A stretch of DNA of 64,000 nucleotides from Bacteroides uniformis (GCF_025147485.1 NZ_CP102263.1:2865501-2929500); one strand, 5' to 3'. Positions 7,464-17,000 are shown, numbered from the stretch's first letter. Notes: generated from the letters alone by a model not told the origin. Translations and numbers: made by a program.

Positions 7464-8711
7464 ATGAGGTATAAAAACTCTAACATAAGAAAGTGCCTAA
7501 ATACTAAAACAATAGCACTGTGTGCAGCGTTCTTTTTATACTGTTTGCTCCCTTTAAAAGGGATTTGCCAAACGGGGGAAAGTACTGTAGATGCTTTAGT
7601 GGAAATGGGATTTGAAAATGTTGGATGGACAGAAGATGGCAATGAACGTGTGTATGTTCTGCAGAACTCTGCATATCGTTTGCAAGGCGTAGGCATAGGC
7701 AAAGCGGTGGATGTTATTCAAAAGATGGGTTTACCGGAAGAAAAGTCATGCCGGATAATAGTTCTGGACAATAATGTACCTCAGATTTCTCTTTATTATC
7801 ATCCCATAAAGGGGGATTCGGTGCTCCAAGCAGAACGTGATGACTGGAATGTAAGCTATGAATTGGGTGATACTTGGAAAAATGCACGGAAAATAAAGTT
7901 GAAAAATAGTTCTTTGTTCAAGATTGATGTATTGGTATATCCTCAATTAGCTTTCAAGAATCTGGTGATTACACAGATTTACCAGGTCTTGTTTGATTTG
8001 AGTCCTGCGATAGAAGTTTCGTTATGGAAAGGTATGAAATTAACGGCACAGTTGAAAATACCGGTTTATAATGATGGGTATGGAAGGTTTGAAGATAAAG
8101 TTCATCCAGGACATATTACAATTTCACAGCGTTTTAGATTACCGTATAATGTGTTTGGTAAAGTGACTGTGGGATGTTTTAGTGCTGACCAATATGGAGT
8201 GGACGCCGAATTTTATCGCCCTTTTAAGGATGAACGCTTTTCCTTAATGGCTCGGATTGGGTATACAGGAATGGGATATTGGAGCGGATTTCGCTATGTA
8301 TATGATCCTTCGACAGCACTTGTTACTTGGTCTTTGGGCGGTAGCTTTTATTGGCCGCAATTTAACACTCAGTTTAATCTGAAAGCAGAACAGTATTTAT
8401 TGAAGGAGAAAGGTGTTAAATTTGAAATGATTCGCCATTTTCGCTATTGTTCGATTGGTTTCTATGCAATGAAAGCAGAACATGCAAAGATGAATGGAGG
8501 CTTCCGATTTCAAGTGGCATTACCTCCTTATAAATATAAAAGGAAAGGATATATACCTCGTGTGAATACCTCTGCTAATATGGGCATTGTTTATAATGCA
8601 GGTAATGAAAGGTACTATTATAGACAGTATAAAGCGGAAGTTAGTGACAATATAATGGAAGAAAATAGTTTTAACCCATATTTTATTAAGTCAGAATTGT
8701 TAAATTTTTAA
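7464..8711 (+). CDS. YjbH-like outer-membrane barrel protein, expressed copy
   Basis: This 415-residue protein has an N-terminal signal segment (hydrophobic residues ~17-35, ending LKGICQ), a short globular region (~36-90) and a long barrel-like C-terminal part that resembles YjbH-type proteins. ATG 7464 is preferred because the promoter places the mRNA start near 7426, which excludes the in-frame upstream ATGs as likely starts. The first 89 codons have no counterpart in the left copy; from codon 90 (PEEKSC) the left copy matches. Conservation is highest just after that join and over the last ~110 residues; the middle varies. It is the first gene of the operon and ends 13 nt before the lipoprotein gene. 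Confidence 0.75.
   Translation: MRYKNSNIRKCLNTKTIALCAAFFLYCLLPLKGICQTGESTVDALVEMGFENVGWTEDGNERVYVLQNSAYRLQGVGIGKAVDVIQKMGLPEEKSCRIIVLDNNVPQISLYYHPIKGDSVLQAERDDWNVSYELGDTWKNARKIKLKNSSLFKIDVLVYPQLAFKNLVITQIYQVLFDLSPAIEVSLWKGMKLTAQLKIPVYNDGYGRFEDKVHPGHITISQRFRLPYNVFGKVTVGCFSADQYGVDAEFYRPFKDERFSLMARIGYTGMGYWSGFRYVYDPSTALVTWSLGGSFYWPQFNTQFNLKAEQYLLKEKGVKFEMIRHFRYCSIGFYAMKAEHAKMNGGFRFQVALPPYKYKRKGYIPRVNTSANMGIVYNAGNERYYYRQYKAEVSDNIMEENSFNPYFIKSELLNF
7732..7753 (+). repeat. Right inner inverted-repeat boundary (candidate crossover site)
   Basis: This 22-bp sequence is the exact inverse of 5092-5113. It lies at codons 90-97 of the first gene, just past a presumed constant N-terminal region. Confidence 0.75.
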
Positions 8712-8724
8712 TTAATTAATTGAG

Positions 8725-9600
8725 ATGAAAAAGATTAAATTCTTAAACGGCATAAGTGCAGTATTTGCGTTAGCCGTAGTAGCTTTAGCTACAACTTTAA
8801 CTTCTTGTGAGAAGGAAGAGTTCAACGTTAATGTAACTCCTACTAATGCACAAGCTGTTATTAGTCCGATTGTGCTTGCTATAGAGGATGGTGTTACTAC
8901 AGATGTAACTGGCCAAGCCACTATCGCACCTGCAGAGTTGACATTTACTGGTAATCCTACTCTGGCTGCTAAGAGTGTTGATGTTACAGCTTCTTATAAT
9001 GGTTTGAGTGCAACTGTTACAGTTAAGGTTCCTGCTTTGCAAGCTGGGCAATTTGCTACTCTGACTCCGACTATCATTCTTCAGGAAGAAGATGCTGAGA
9101 CTAAGATTGTAGCAGAATCTACAAAACTTGAACCAGTAACGGATCCTAAAGTTAAGACTTGGGATAACTACGAGCTTTATTGGTTTGACATTCCATCATT
9201 CCCTTATGTAGTAAAAGAAGGTGCAAAAGTAGGTGCAAAGAAAATCAATACAACTGATCTTATTGAACGCGCAGCTATTGAATCTTTCTTTAACACGCTT
9301 GAGAATACATATGAGGAAACGACAGTAACAACACCGGAGAATAAGTATAAAGTTTATGCTAACTCTAGAACAACTGCATCTATTACTTATACTGTTGTAA
9401 CAACTGAATATAAAGTAGTGAAGAAGGCTGTAACAAAAGCTGAAACAGAGCCTTTAGCTTCTATTGAAGTAGATGATTATACAACTTCTACACTGTTTGT
9501 TCTTGAAAATCAAGATATTCCTGGTCACGGTCATAGCCACGGTCATGGTCATGGTCATGGTGAAGGCAATGCCGGTGGTGGTGTTGGTGAACTTGATTAA
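8725..9600 (+). CDS. His/Gly-tailed surface lipoprotein, expressed copy (DUF3869-like)
   Basis: This 291-residue protein has a lipoprotein signal ending TSCEKEEFNV and a Thr/Val/Ala-rich middle suggesting immunoglobulin-like beta domains (for example ~35-110). Near the end is a His/Gly run (residues ~270-280), then a GNAGGG segment. The charged residues right after the Cys could favour surface export, as in Bacteroides lipoprotein export signals, but the match is not strict. It pairs with the diverged protein at 3203-4120. The His run could bind metal or serve as a flexible tail. The function is unknown; the company of barrel and OmpA proteins suggests a cell-surface assembly. Confidence 0.75.
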   Translation: MKKIKFLNGISAVFALAVVALATTLTSCEKEEFNVNVTPTNAQAVISPIVLAIEDGVTTDVTGQATIAPAELTFTGNPTLAAKSVDVTASYNGLSATVTVKVPALQAGQFATLTPTIILQEEDAETKIVAESTKLEPVTDPKVKTWDNYELYWFDIPSFPYVVKEGAKVGAKKINTTDLIERAAIESFFNTLENTYEETTVTTPENKYKVYANSRTTASITYTVVTTEYKVVKKAVTKAETEPLASIEVDDYTTSTLFVLENQDIPGHGHSHGHGHGHGEGNAGGGVGELD

Positions 9601-9640
9601 TAGAAGTTTTAGTTGTTATTTATCTTAAACTCAAGAGAAA

Positions 9641-10780
9641 ATGAAAAGTAAATTAATGATAGCCTCCTTACTATTGGCAGGCGCTTGTGCAGCAAATCTG
9701 AATGCACAGGAAAAAACGAACTACTACACTCCGAAATGGAGCGATAATATTTTTGTCAGTGTAGGTGGTGGTATCCACGCCATCAACAATGACGGTTTCA
9801 ATAAGATTGCTCCGCATTTCAGCGTGTCAGTTGGTAAGCTGATTACTCCGACTTGGGGGGTACGTGCTCAGGTAAACGGTATTACTCAGCATTTGTGTTT
9901 GGATGATGCATACTGGGAACACAACAAGACTTATGTAGGTGGTAACATTGATGCAATGATCAATCTTTCTACATTGTTTGCCGGTGCTAATCCTAACCGT
10001 TTCTTCGAAGTTTACGGTTTCTTGGGACCTCAAATTTCTGTAGCAAAATCTCAAAATGTGGATGTTACAATTAGTGCTGACGGTACTTCGCAGTCTATGG
10101 CTCCTGCCGGTGAAGCTGAAATGCGTGCACGTATCGGCGCTTCTGCCGGTTTGGGCTTGAAGTTCAATATCAACACTAAGTGGGCCATTGACGTAGAAGC
10201 TCGCGGTGCCATCGCTCCGTCCATTTTCGGTAACATCAGCAGCCATCGCAAGGCTGAAGGTACAGGTATGCTGACCGCAGGTGTTAGCTACATCTTCGGC
10301 GGTAAGAAGTTTATTCCGGTTTCTAAGATTGACGAAGACGCAGTCAATGCGGAAATCAACAGATATAGAAGTGAACTGGCTCAGGCTCAGGCTGACCTGG
10401 CTAACTGCAAGAATGCACTGGCCAACGCTAAACCTGAAGTTAAGGAAGTGACCAAGGAAGTTGAAGTTGCCGGTCCGCGTGCCATCTTCTTCAAGATTGG
10501 CAGCGCCCGTCTGGACGACTATGGCAAGGTTAACATCGAACTGGCTGCCAAGATTCTGAAGGCTAATCCGGACAAGAAGTACAAAGTTGCAGGTTATGCA
10601 GACAAGGCTACCGGTAGCGCTTCTTGGAACCAGAAGCTGTCCGAAAAGCGTGCCCAGGTTGTTTACGACGCTTTGATTGCTCAGGGTGTTGACAAGGACC
10701 AGCTTGAACTCGTAGGATTCGGTGGTACTGAAAACATGTTCGGTAAGAACTTCCTGAACCGCGTAGTTATCCTGGAATAA
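9641..10780 (+). CDS. OmpA-family outer-membrane protein, expressed copy
   Basis: This 379-residue protein is built like its left-hand twin (2036-3160): signal peptide MKSKLMIASLLLAGACAANL, N-terminal barrel, linker of Ala/Glu/Asn-rich helix, and C-terminal OmpA domain with the FFKIGSARLDDYGK motif. The loop around residues 137-157 is different and five residues longer. Identity is complete over roughly the last 200 residues. It is the third gene in the operon and is followed by a strong hairpin terminator at 10814. Confidence 0.92.
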   Translation: MKSKLMIASLLLAGACAANLNAQEKTNYYTPKWSDNIFVSVGGGIHAINNDGFNKIAPHFSVSVGKLITPTWGVRAQVNGITQHLCLDDAYWEHNKTYVGGNIDAMINLSTLFAGANPNRFFEVYGFLGPQISVAKSQNVDVTISADGTSQSMAPAGEAEMRARIGASAGLGLKFNINTKWAIDVEARGAIAPSIFGNISSHRKAEGTGMLTAGVSYIFGGKKFIPVSKIDEDAVNAEINRYRSELAQAQADLANCKNALANAKPEVKEVTKEVEVAGPRAIFFKIGSARLDDYGKVNIELAAKILKANPDKKYKVAGYADKATGSASWNQKLSEKRAQVVYDALIAQGVDKDQLELVGFGGTENMFGKNFLNRVVILE

Positions 10781-10813
10781 TACACTCCAAGTGACAAATA
10801 GACTCTAAAAATG

Positions 10814-10843
10814 AAGGCGTCTGGGACTCAGACGCCTTTTTTT
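10814..10843 (+). terminator. Intrinsic terminator between OmpA and YjbH-like genes, right copy
   Basis: A 10-bp perfect stem, 5-nt loop and T run form a standard intrinsic terminator. It separates the first three genes from the fourth; read-through or a weak downstream promoter would be needed for the last gene. Confidence 0.85.
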
Positions 10844-10907
10844 GGTACTATGTCCGATGTATGTTATAAAGCAACCCATTTTTTATCAGCGACTGAATTT
10901 ATATGTG

Positions 10908-11660
10908 ATGATGAAGTTTAAGCTATTCTTTATTGTTCTGTTTTGCAGCCTTTCCCTTTCGGCCTTTTCCCAGTTGACGTATGGTACAACCGGGCTGTTG
11001 CATGCGCCCTCTGCGGAGATGCAGCGCGACAAGACTTTCATGGTCGGCGGCAACTTCCTGAACAAGGAGCTCACACCGCCCACCTGGTACTATCATACCT
11101 ACAACTACTTCCTGAACGTCACCATCTTCCCCTTTCTGGAAGTGGCCTACACGTGTACGCTCTTCAAGGCGGAGGCGTTGGGATTGAAGCCATACGGGTA
11201 CAGCGGATTCACGAACCAGGACCGCTACTTTTCCGCCCGTCTGCGTGTGTTGAAGGAGGGGCAGTTCTGGAAATACATGCCGGCTGTCGTGCTGGGGACG
11301 TCCGACCCGTTCACTTCTTCCGGCGGCGGCCAGGTAGGCACCACGGAAGGTAACGGCTATTACAGCCGTTTCTATATTGCCGCCTCCAAGCATATACCCG
11401 TTGTGGGTAAGGAGGAGATCGGTGTCCATCTTTCCTACCTTTACAACAACCGCAAGGAGTACAAACTGAATGGCTTTGCACTGGGTGTCACCTACAATCC
11501 CTCCTTCCATCCGCAGTTGAGGGTGATAGCGGAGTACGACTCCAAGGACTTTGCTTTGGGAGCCACTTATCTGCTGTTCAAGCATCTGCATGTGCAGGTC
11601 GAAATGCAGAGGATGAAATATTTCACGGGAGGGCTGACATACAAAATTCATTTGAAATAA
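10908..11660 (+). CDS. YjbH-like outer-membrane protein, right copy
   Basis: This protein is identical to the one at 1156-1908: signal peptide, YGTTGLLHAPSAEM motif, repeated aromatic beta strands and a C-terminus ending GLTYKIHLK, consistent with an outer-membrane barrel. ATG 10908 or 10911 is chosen over the upstream frame start at 10842, which overlaps the terminator. Near-perfect identity with the left copy, in contrast to the diverged lipoprotein genes, points to recent exchange or strong constraint here. A terminator follows at 11680. Confidence 0.7.
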   Translation: MMKFKLFFIVLFCSLSLSAFSQLTYGTTGLLHAPSAEMQRDKTFMVGGNFLNKELTPPTWYYHTYNYFLNVTIFPFLEVAYTCTLFKAEALGLKPYGYSGFTNQDRYFSARLRVLKEGQFWKYMPAVVLGTSDPFTSSGGGQVGTTEGNGYYSRFYIAASKHIPVVGKEEIGVHLSYLYNNRKEYKLNGFALGVTYNPSFHPQLRVIAEYDSKDFALGATYLLFKHLHVQVEMQRMKYFTGGLTYKIHLK

Positions 11661-11679
11661 TTAATGAAAAAATCAGCGG

Positions 11680-11713
11680 AGGGATGTTTGATACTATCAG
11701 ACATCCCTTTTTC
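11680..11713 (+). terminator. Intrinsic terminator ending the right operon
   Basis: AGGGATGTTTGATA pairs with TATCAGACATCCCT (one wobble) and is followed by TTTTT. It lies just outside the inverted duplication, so the left copy does not have it. Confidence 0.8.
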
Positions 11714-11775
11714 TGTATTATATATGTAAGATTAACGGAGGAATTCAAATTTTAATCGTAATTTTGTAGCCCATT

Positions 11776-12201
11776 ATGAGTAGAATAATAGCCATAGACT
11801 ACGGTCGGAAACGTACGGGAATAGCCGTGAGTGATACATTGCAGATGATTGCGAATGGACTGACAACTGTGCCTACACACCAATTGTTGCAGTTTCTTCT
11901 TGATTATGTGGCTAAGGAGCCGGTAGAGCGTATCTTGGTAGGCCTTCCTAAGCAGATGAATAATGAGGCTTCGGAAAACATGAAGAATATCGAACCTTTT
12001 GTCCGTTCGCTGAAGAAGAAACTGCCTGACATGCCGGTTGAATATGTAGACGAGCGTTTTACTTCTGTTCTGGCTCATCGGACGATGCTTGAGGCCGGAT
12101 TGAAAAAGAAAGACCGCCAAAATAAAGCACTGGTGGATGAAATCAGTGCAACTATTATTCTGCAAACTTATTTAGAGAACAAACGTTTCTCTTTTTTATA
12201 A
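11776..12201 (+). CDS. ruvX: YqgF/RuvX-type nuclease (pre-16S rRNA processing)
   Basis: This 141-residue protein has the RNase H-like fold motifs of the family: an early Asp in IAIDYGRKRTGIAVSD, ILVGLPKQMN, VDERFTS and a late Asp in DEISATIIL. The family processes the 5' end of 16S rRNA and was once called a Holliday junction resolvase. The length is standard. A TAATTTTG at 11759-11766 resembles a -7 box and would give a very short leader. It lies just ahead of def, a common Bacteroidetes arrangement. Confidence 0.9.
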   Translation: MSRIIAIDYGRKRTGIAVSDTLQMIANGLTTVPTHQLLQFLLDYVAKEPVERILVGLPKQMNNEASENMKNIEPFVRSLKKKLPDMPVEYVDERFTSVLAHRTMLEAGLKKKDRQNKALVDEISATIILQTYLENKRFSFL

Positions 12202-12244
12202 TGTATAGAAAGTAATTTGTAATTAGTAATTTGTAGTAAAGGAA

Positions 12245-12802
12245 ATGATTTTACCCATTTATGTGTACGGCCAGCCCGTATTGAGAAAGGTAGCAGAGGA
12301 TATTGCCCCGGACTATCCGAATTTGAAAGAACTTATTGAGAATATGTTTGAAACGATGGACAATGCTGAAGGTGTGGGACTTGCTGCACCGCAAATAGGT
12401 TTGCCTATCCGCGTAGTAACCATTAATCTGGATGTCTTGTCTGATGATTTGCCAGAATATAAAGATTTCCGCAAGGCGTATATCAATGCCCATATTCTGG
12501 AAGTGTCCGGTGAGGAAGTTTCTATGGACGAGGGCTGCTTGAGCCTTCCAGGAATTCATGAATCAGTGAAGCGTGGCAACAAAATACGCGTGCAATACCT
12601 GGACGAGAACTTGGAACCGCACGATGAGATTATCGAAGGTTACCTGGCACGCGTGATGCAGCACGAGTTCGACCATCTGGAAGGAAAGATGTTCATCGAC
12701 CATTTGTCTCCGTTACGCAAGCAGATGATTAAAGGAAAACTGAATGCCATGTTGAAAGGCAAGGCACACTGCACTTATAAGGTGAAAACCGTAAAGAAAT
12801 AA
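12245..12802 (+). CDS. def: Peptide deformylase
   Basis: This 185-residue enzyme removes the formyl group from new N-terminal methionines. All three family motifs are present: [10 protein letters not shown] (residues 43-52), EGCLSLPG with the metal-binding Cys98, and HEFDH with His140 and His144. The 43-nt gap after ruvX holds only short direct repeats (AGTAATTTGTA), so the two may be co-transcribed. Confidence 0.95.
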   Translation: MILPIYVYGQPVLRKVAEDIAPDYPNLKELIENMFETMDNAEGVGLAAPQIGLPIRVVTINLDVLSDDLPEYKDFRKAYINAHILEVSGEEVSMDEGCLSLPGIHESVKRGNKIRVQYLDENLEPHDEIIEGYLARVMQHEFDHLEGKMFIDHLSPLRKQMIKGKLNAMLKGKAHCTYKVKTVKK

Positions 12803-12870
12803 GTTTAACCATATAATATGGTATAAAAGGCTCAAAAAATATAAAAAGTGTTCCGCTAATCCCGACAAGT

Positions 12871-12899
12871 AAACGAAAAACGTTACTTTTGTTTCGTTT
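12871..12899 (+). promoter_or_regulatory. Promoter with an overlapping inverted repeat
   Basis: TACTTTTG at 12884-12891 fits the -7 box. It is flanked by AAACGAAA (12871-12878) and TTTCGTTT (12892-12899), an 8-bp inverted repeat placed like a repressor site. No clear -33 TTTG is visible. Confidence 0.45.
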
Positions 12900-12919
12900 A
12901 CAAGCATTTATAAAACAAG

Positions 12920-14980
12920 ATGATAAAAAAAATACTGACGGCTATTTTGCTGTTACCCACATTGTTGTATGCACAAATCAATACGGAACGGGTGATGACC
13001 ATTGCTCGGAATGCATTGTATTTTGAGGATTACGTGCTTTCTATCCAATATTTTAATCAGGTAATCAACGCGAAACCTTATTTATATGAGCCTTATTTCT
13101 TCCGTGGACTGGCAAAAATCAATTTGGATGACTATCAGGGAGCGGAGAGTGATTGTGATGCTGCGATTCAGCGGAACCCTTTTGTGGTAGGTGCTTACCA
13201 AATCAGAGGATTGGCACGTATCCGTCAGAACAAGTTTGACGAGGCGATTGAAGATTATAAAACTGCCATCAAATACGACCCGGAGAATGTGGTGCTTTGG
13301 CATAATCTTTCCCTTTGCCATATTCAGAAAGAAGATTATGAGGCGGCTAAGGAAGATTTGGGTACGCTTCTGACAATTGCCCCCAGATATACACGTGCCT
13401 ATCTGATGCGCGGGGAAGTCTCCCTGAAACAGAATGATACGATACAAGCTTTGCGTGATTTTGACAAAGCCATCGATATGGACCGTTATGACCCGGATGG
13501 ATGGGGGGCAAGAGCCATTGTACGCCTCCAGCAGGGGAAATATAAAGAGGCTGAAGCTGATTTGGACCAGTCTATCCATCTGAGTGCAAAGAATGCCGGT
13601 AACTATATCAACCGTGCCTTGGCGCGTTTCCATCAGAATAATTTGAGAGGCGCCATGAGTGACTATGATTTGGCTTTGGATATTGATCCGAATAATTTTC
13701 TCGGGCACTACAACCGCGGTTTGCTGCGTGCCCAGGTGGGCGATGACAACCGGGCAATAGAGGATTTTGATTTTGTGTTGAAGATGGAACCGGATAACAT
13801 GATGGCCACCTTCAATCGTGGTTTGTTACGTGCGCAGACGGGGGATTACCGGGGAGCTATCAGTGACTATTCCAAAGTGATTGCAGAATATCCTAACTTT
13901 ATGGCCGGCTATTATCAGCGTGCCGAAGCCCGTAAAAAGATTGGCGACCATAAGGGAGCCGAGCAGGATGAGTTCAAAATCATGAAGATGCAGATAGACA
14001 AGCGTAACGGTGTTTCTTCTGGTGACAAAAAGGAAGGTGACGACAGTAAGGATGTTGCGGATAATTCCTCGGAAAACTCCAATGGAGATGGTGGGAAGAC
14101 CCGTAAGAAATCCGACAAGAACATGGAAAATTATCGGAAAATTGTAATAGCGGACGATTCGGAAGCTGACCAGCGTTATAAGAGCGATTATCGCGGACGT
14201 GTACAAGACCGGAATGTGACCATCAAGCTCGAGCCGATGTATGCTTTGACTTATTATGAGAAACTGAGCGATGTGAAGCGTATCGTACATTATCATAAGT
14301 ATATTGAGGAACTGAACCATTCGAAACTGTTCCCGAAGCCACTGCGCATCACCAATATGGAAGCTCCGTTGACGGAGGAACAAGTACGCTTCCACTTTGC
14401 TTTGATAGACGCTCATACGTCTGATGTGGTGGCTGACGAGAAGAACGCCAAGAAACGTTTCATGAGAGGTCTGGATTTCTATCTGGTTCAGGATTTTGCC
14501 AGTTCCATAGATGACTTTACAAAGAGTATCTTGTTGGACGACACTTTCTTCCCGGCATACTTTATGCGTGCTTTGGTGCGTTATAAGCAACTGGAATATA
14601 AAAAGGCCGAAGCCACAATGAGTGAAGGTGCCACTTCGGGTACAACGGAAATGAAGAAGCCTGAAGTGACAGCCATTGATTATGAAGTTGTGAAGAATGA
14701 CCTGGATCACGTTATTCTATTGGCTCCTGATTTTGTCTATGGCTATTATAACCGTGGCAATGTGTCTTCGTTACTGAAGGATTACCGTGCCGCCTTGGCG
14801 GATTATGACAAGGCGATTGAGCTGAGTCCCGATTTTGCTGAAGCATACTTTAACCGTGGGTTGACGCACATCTTCCTGGGGAATAACAAACAAGGTATTG
14901 CCGATTTGAGTAAAGCCGGAGAGTTGGGCATTGTCTCGGCCTATAATATCATAAAGAGGTTTACAGATACACGGGAATAA
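12920..14980 (+). CDS. Secreted tetratricopeptide-repeat protein
   Basis: This 686-residue protein has a signal peptide (MIKKILTAILLLPTLLYAQ) and two blocks of TPR repeats, roughly residues 20-350 and 510-680, with repeated Y.NRGL, DYDLAL and DFTKSI-type helices. They are separated by a charged Ser/Asp/Lys-rich linker (about 365-410). TPRs are protein-docking scaffolds, probably periplasmic here. The specific partner is unknown. It stands alone between def and thrS with its own likely promoter. Confidence 0.85.
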   Translation: MIKKILTAILLLPTLLYAQINTERVMTIARNALYFEDYVLSIQYFNQVINAKPYLYEPYFFRGLAKINLDDYQGAESDCDAAIQRNPFVVGAYQIRGLARIRQNKFDEAIEDYKTAIKYDPENVVLWHNLSLCHIQKEDYEAAKEDLGTLLTIAPRYTRAYLMRGEVSLKQNDTIQALRDFDKAIDMDRYDPDGWGARAIVRLQQGKYKEAEADLDQSIHLSAKNAGNYINRALARFHQNNLRGAMSDYDLALDIDPNNFLGHYNRGLLRAQVGDDNRAIEDFDFVLKMEPDNMMATFNRGLLRAQTGDYRGAISDYSKVIAEYPNFMAGYYQRAEARKKIGDHKGAEQDEFKIMKMQIDKRNGVSSGDKKEGDDSKDVADNSSENSNGDGGKTRKKSDKNMENYRKIVIADDSEADQRYKSDYRGRVQDRNVTIKLEPMYALTYYEKLSDVKRIVHYHKYIEELNHSKLFPKPLRITNMEAPLTEEQVRFHFALIDAHTSDVVADEKNAKKRFMRGLDFYLVQDFASSIDDFTKSILLDDTFFPAYFMRALVRYKQLEYKKAEATMSEGATSGTTEMKKPEVTAIDYEVVKNDLDHVILLAPDFVYGYYNRGNVSSLLKDYRAALADYDKAIELSPDFAEAYFNRGLTHIFLGNNKQGIADLSKAGELGIVSAYNIIKRFTDTRE

Positions 14981-15020
14981 CATTTTTTTGCTAAAAAATA
15001 GAATATCAAAAAGAATTAGC

Positions 15021-15028
15021 TATTTTTG
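15021..15028 (+). promoter_or_regulatory. Likely thrS -7 box
   Basis: TATTTTTG fits TAnnTTTG and lies 31 nt before the thrS ATG. No TTTG occurs at the usual distance upstream. Confidence 0.45.
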
Positions 15029-15059
15029 CGTTCTGAAAAATGAAATATACATATAAACT

Positions 15060-17000
15060 ATGATAAAGATAACATTTCCAGACGGCTCTGTTCGTGAATA
15101 TAACGAAGGAGTAACGGGACTGCAGATTGCAGAAAGCATCAGTTCGCGATTGGCACAAGACGTGCTGGCTTGTGGCGTGAACGGAGAAATTTATGATTTG
15201 GGGCGTCCTATCATGCAAGACGCTGAAGTGGTTCTTTATAAATGGGAGGATGAGCAGGGTAAGCATGCCTTTTGGCATACCAGTGCCCACTTGCTGGCCG
15301 AAGCTTTGCAGGAACTCTATCCGGGCATCCTGTTCGGTATAGGTCCTGCTATCGAAAACGGTTTCTACTATGATGTGGACCCGGGTGAAACGACTATCAA
15401 GGAAGCTGACCTGCCAGCCATTGAGAAAAAGATGGCTGAACTGGTGGCTAAGAAAGAAGCGGTTGTCAGACAAGACATTGCCAAGGCGGATGCTTTGAAG
15501 ATGTTCGGTGACCGTGGAGAAACTTATAAATGCGAGCTGATTTCCGAATTGGAAGACGGCCACATCACAACTTATACGCAGGGTGCATTTACCGACTTGT
15601 GCCGTGGCCCTCACTTGATGACCACAGCTCCTATCAAGGCTATTAAGCTGACTTCCGTTGCCGGTGCTTATTGGCGTGGACAAGAAGACCGTAAGATGAT
15701 GACCCGTATCTATGGTATCACCTTCCCGAAGAAGAAGATGCTGGATGAGTATCTTGTTCTGCTGGAAGAGGCAAAGAAGCGCGATCACCGTAAAATCGGT
15801 AAGGAGATGGACTTGTTCATGTTCTCCGACACTGTAGGTAAGGGACTCCCGATGTGGCTGCCCAAAGGTACTGCACTGCGTATCCGCTTGCAGGACTTCT
15901 TACGTCGCATCCAGGCCCGTTACGATTATCAGGAAGTAATGTGTCCACCCATCGGCAACAAATTGCTTTACATCACTTCCGGCCATTATGCAAAATATGG
16001 TAAGGACTCCTTCCAGCCCATACATACGCCGGAAGAAGGGGAAGAGTACTTCTTGAAACCGATGAACTGCCCTCACCACTGTATGATTTACAAGAACTCA
16101 CCCCGTTCTTACAAAGACCTGCCTTTGCGTTTGGCAGAGTTCGGTACGGTTTGCCGTTACGAGCAGAGTGGCGAGTTGCACGGTCTGACACGTGTACGTA
16201 GCTTTACGCAGGATGATGCGCATATCTTCTGCCGTCCGGACCAGGTGAAGGATGAGTTCCTCCGTGTCATGGACATTATCTCCATCGTGTTCGAATCTAT
16301 GGACTTCGAGAACTTCGAGGCACAGATTTCCTTGCGTGACAAGGTGAACCGCGAAAAATACATCGGTAGCGACGAGAACTGGGAAAAAGCAGAACGAGCC
16401 ATCATCGAAGCTTGTGAAGAAAAGGGGCTGAAGGCAAAAATAGAATATGGAGAAGCCGCTTTCTATGGTCCTAAACTGGACTTCATGGTGAAGGATGCCA
16501 TCGGTCGCCGTTGGCAGCTGGGTACCATCCAGGTGGACTACAACCTGCCGGAACGTTTCCAGCTGGAATATACCGGTGCTGACAATCAGAAGCACCGTCC
16601 CGTAATGGTTCACCGTGCTCCGTTCGGCTCCATGGAACGCTTCGTGGCTGTGCTTATTGAGCATACGGCCGGTAAGTTCCCGTTGTGGCTGACTCCTGAC
16701 CAGGTTGCCATCCTGCCTATCAGCGAGAAGTTCAACGACTATGCGCATGAAGTGAAACAATACTTGAAGCGATATGACATCCGTGCCATTGTGGATGAGC
16801 GCAATGAAAAGATTGGTCGTAAGATTCGTGACAATGAGATGAAGCGTATTCCGTACATGCTGGTTGTAGGTGAAAAGGAGGCTGAAAACAAGGAAGTTGC
16901 TGTCCGCAAGCAGGGAGAAGGTGATAAAGGAACCATGAAATTTGAAGAATTTGCCAAAAAAATGAACGAAGAAGTTCAGAATATGATAAATAAATGGTAA
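15060..17000 (+). CDS. thrS: Threonyl-tRNA synthetase
   Basis: This 646-residue class II enzyme charges tRNA-Thr. Domains in order are an N-terminal TGS domain (residues ~1-62), the editing domain with the [10 protein letters not shown] metal motif, the catalytic core with the [11 protein letters not shown] zinc-binding motif and the [13 protein letters not shown] segment (here [16 protein letters not shown]), and the C-terminal anticodon-binding domain. The length is normal. It heads the classic thrS-infC-rpmI-rplT block. Confidence 0.97.
   Translation: MIKITFPDGSVREYNEGVTGLQIAESISSRLAQDVLACGVNGEIYDLGRPIMQDAEVVLYKWEDEQGKHAFWHTSAHLLAEALQELYPGILFGIGPAIENGFYYDVDPGETTIKEADLPAIEKKMAELVAKKEAVVRQDIAKADALKMFGDRGETYKCELISELEDGHITTYTQGAFTDLCRGPHLMTTAPIKAIKLTSVAGAYWRGQEDRKMMTRIYGITFPKKKMLDEYLVLLEEAKKRDHRKIGKEMDLFMFSDTVGKGLPMWLPKGTALRIRLQDFLRRIQARYDYQEVMCPPIGNKLLYITSGHYAKYGKDSFQPIHTPEEGEEYFLKPMNCPHHCMIYKNSPRSYKDLPLRLAEFGTVCRYEQSGELHGLTRVRSFTQDDAHIFCRPDQVKDEFLRVMDIISIVFESMDFENFEAQISLRDKVNREKYIGSDENWEKAERAIIEACEEKGLKAKIEYGEAAFYGPKLDFMVKDAIGRRWQLGTIQVDYNLPERFQLEYTGADNQKHRPVMVHRAPFGSMERFVAVLIEHTAGKFPLWLTPDQVAILPISEKFNDYAHEVKQYLKRYDIRAIVDERNEKIGRKIRDNEMKRIPYMLVVGEKEAENKEVAVRKQGEGDKGTMKFEEFAKKMNEEVQNMINKW

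Larger units (their letters stand above)
7732..11660 (+). repeat. Right arm of the large inverted duplication (promoter-linked copy)
   Basis: This is the reverse-orientation counterpart of 1156-5113, with the same gene order and the same internal terminator. The small length difference (3929 versus 3958 bp) comes from insertions and deletions in the lipoprotein and OmpA loop regions. The outer junction is exactly the stop codon of the YjbH-like gene at 11658-11660. Confidence 0.9.
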
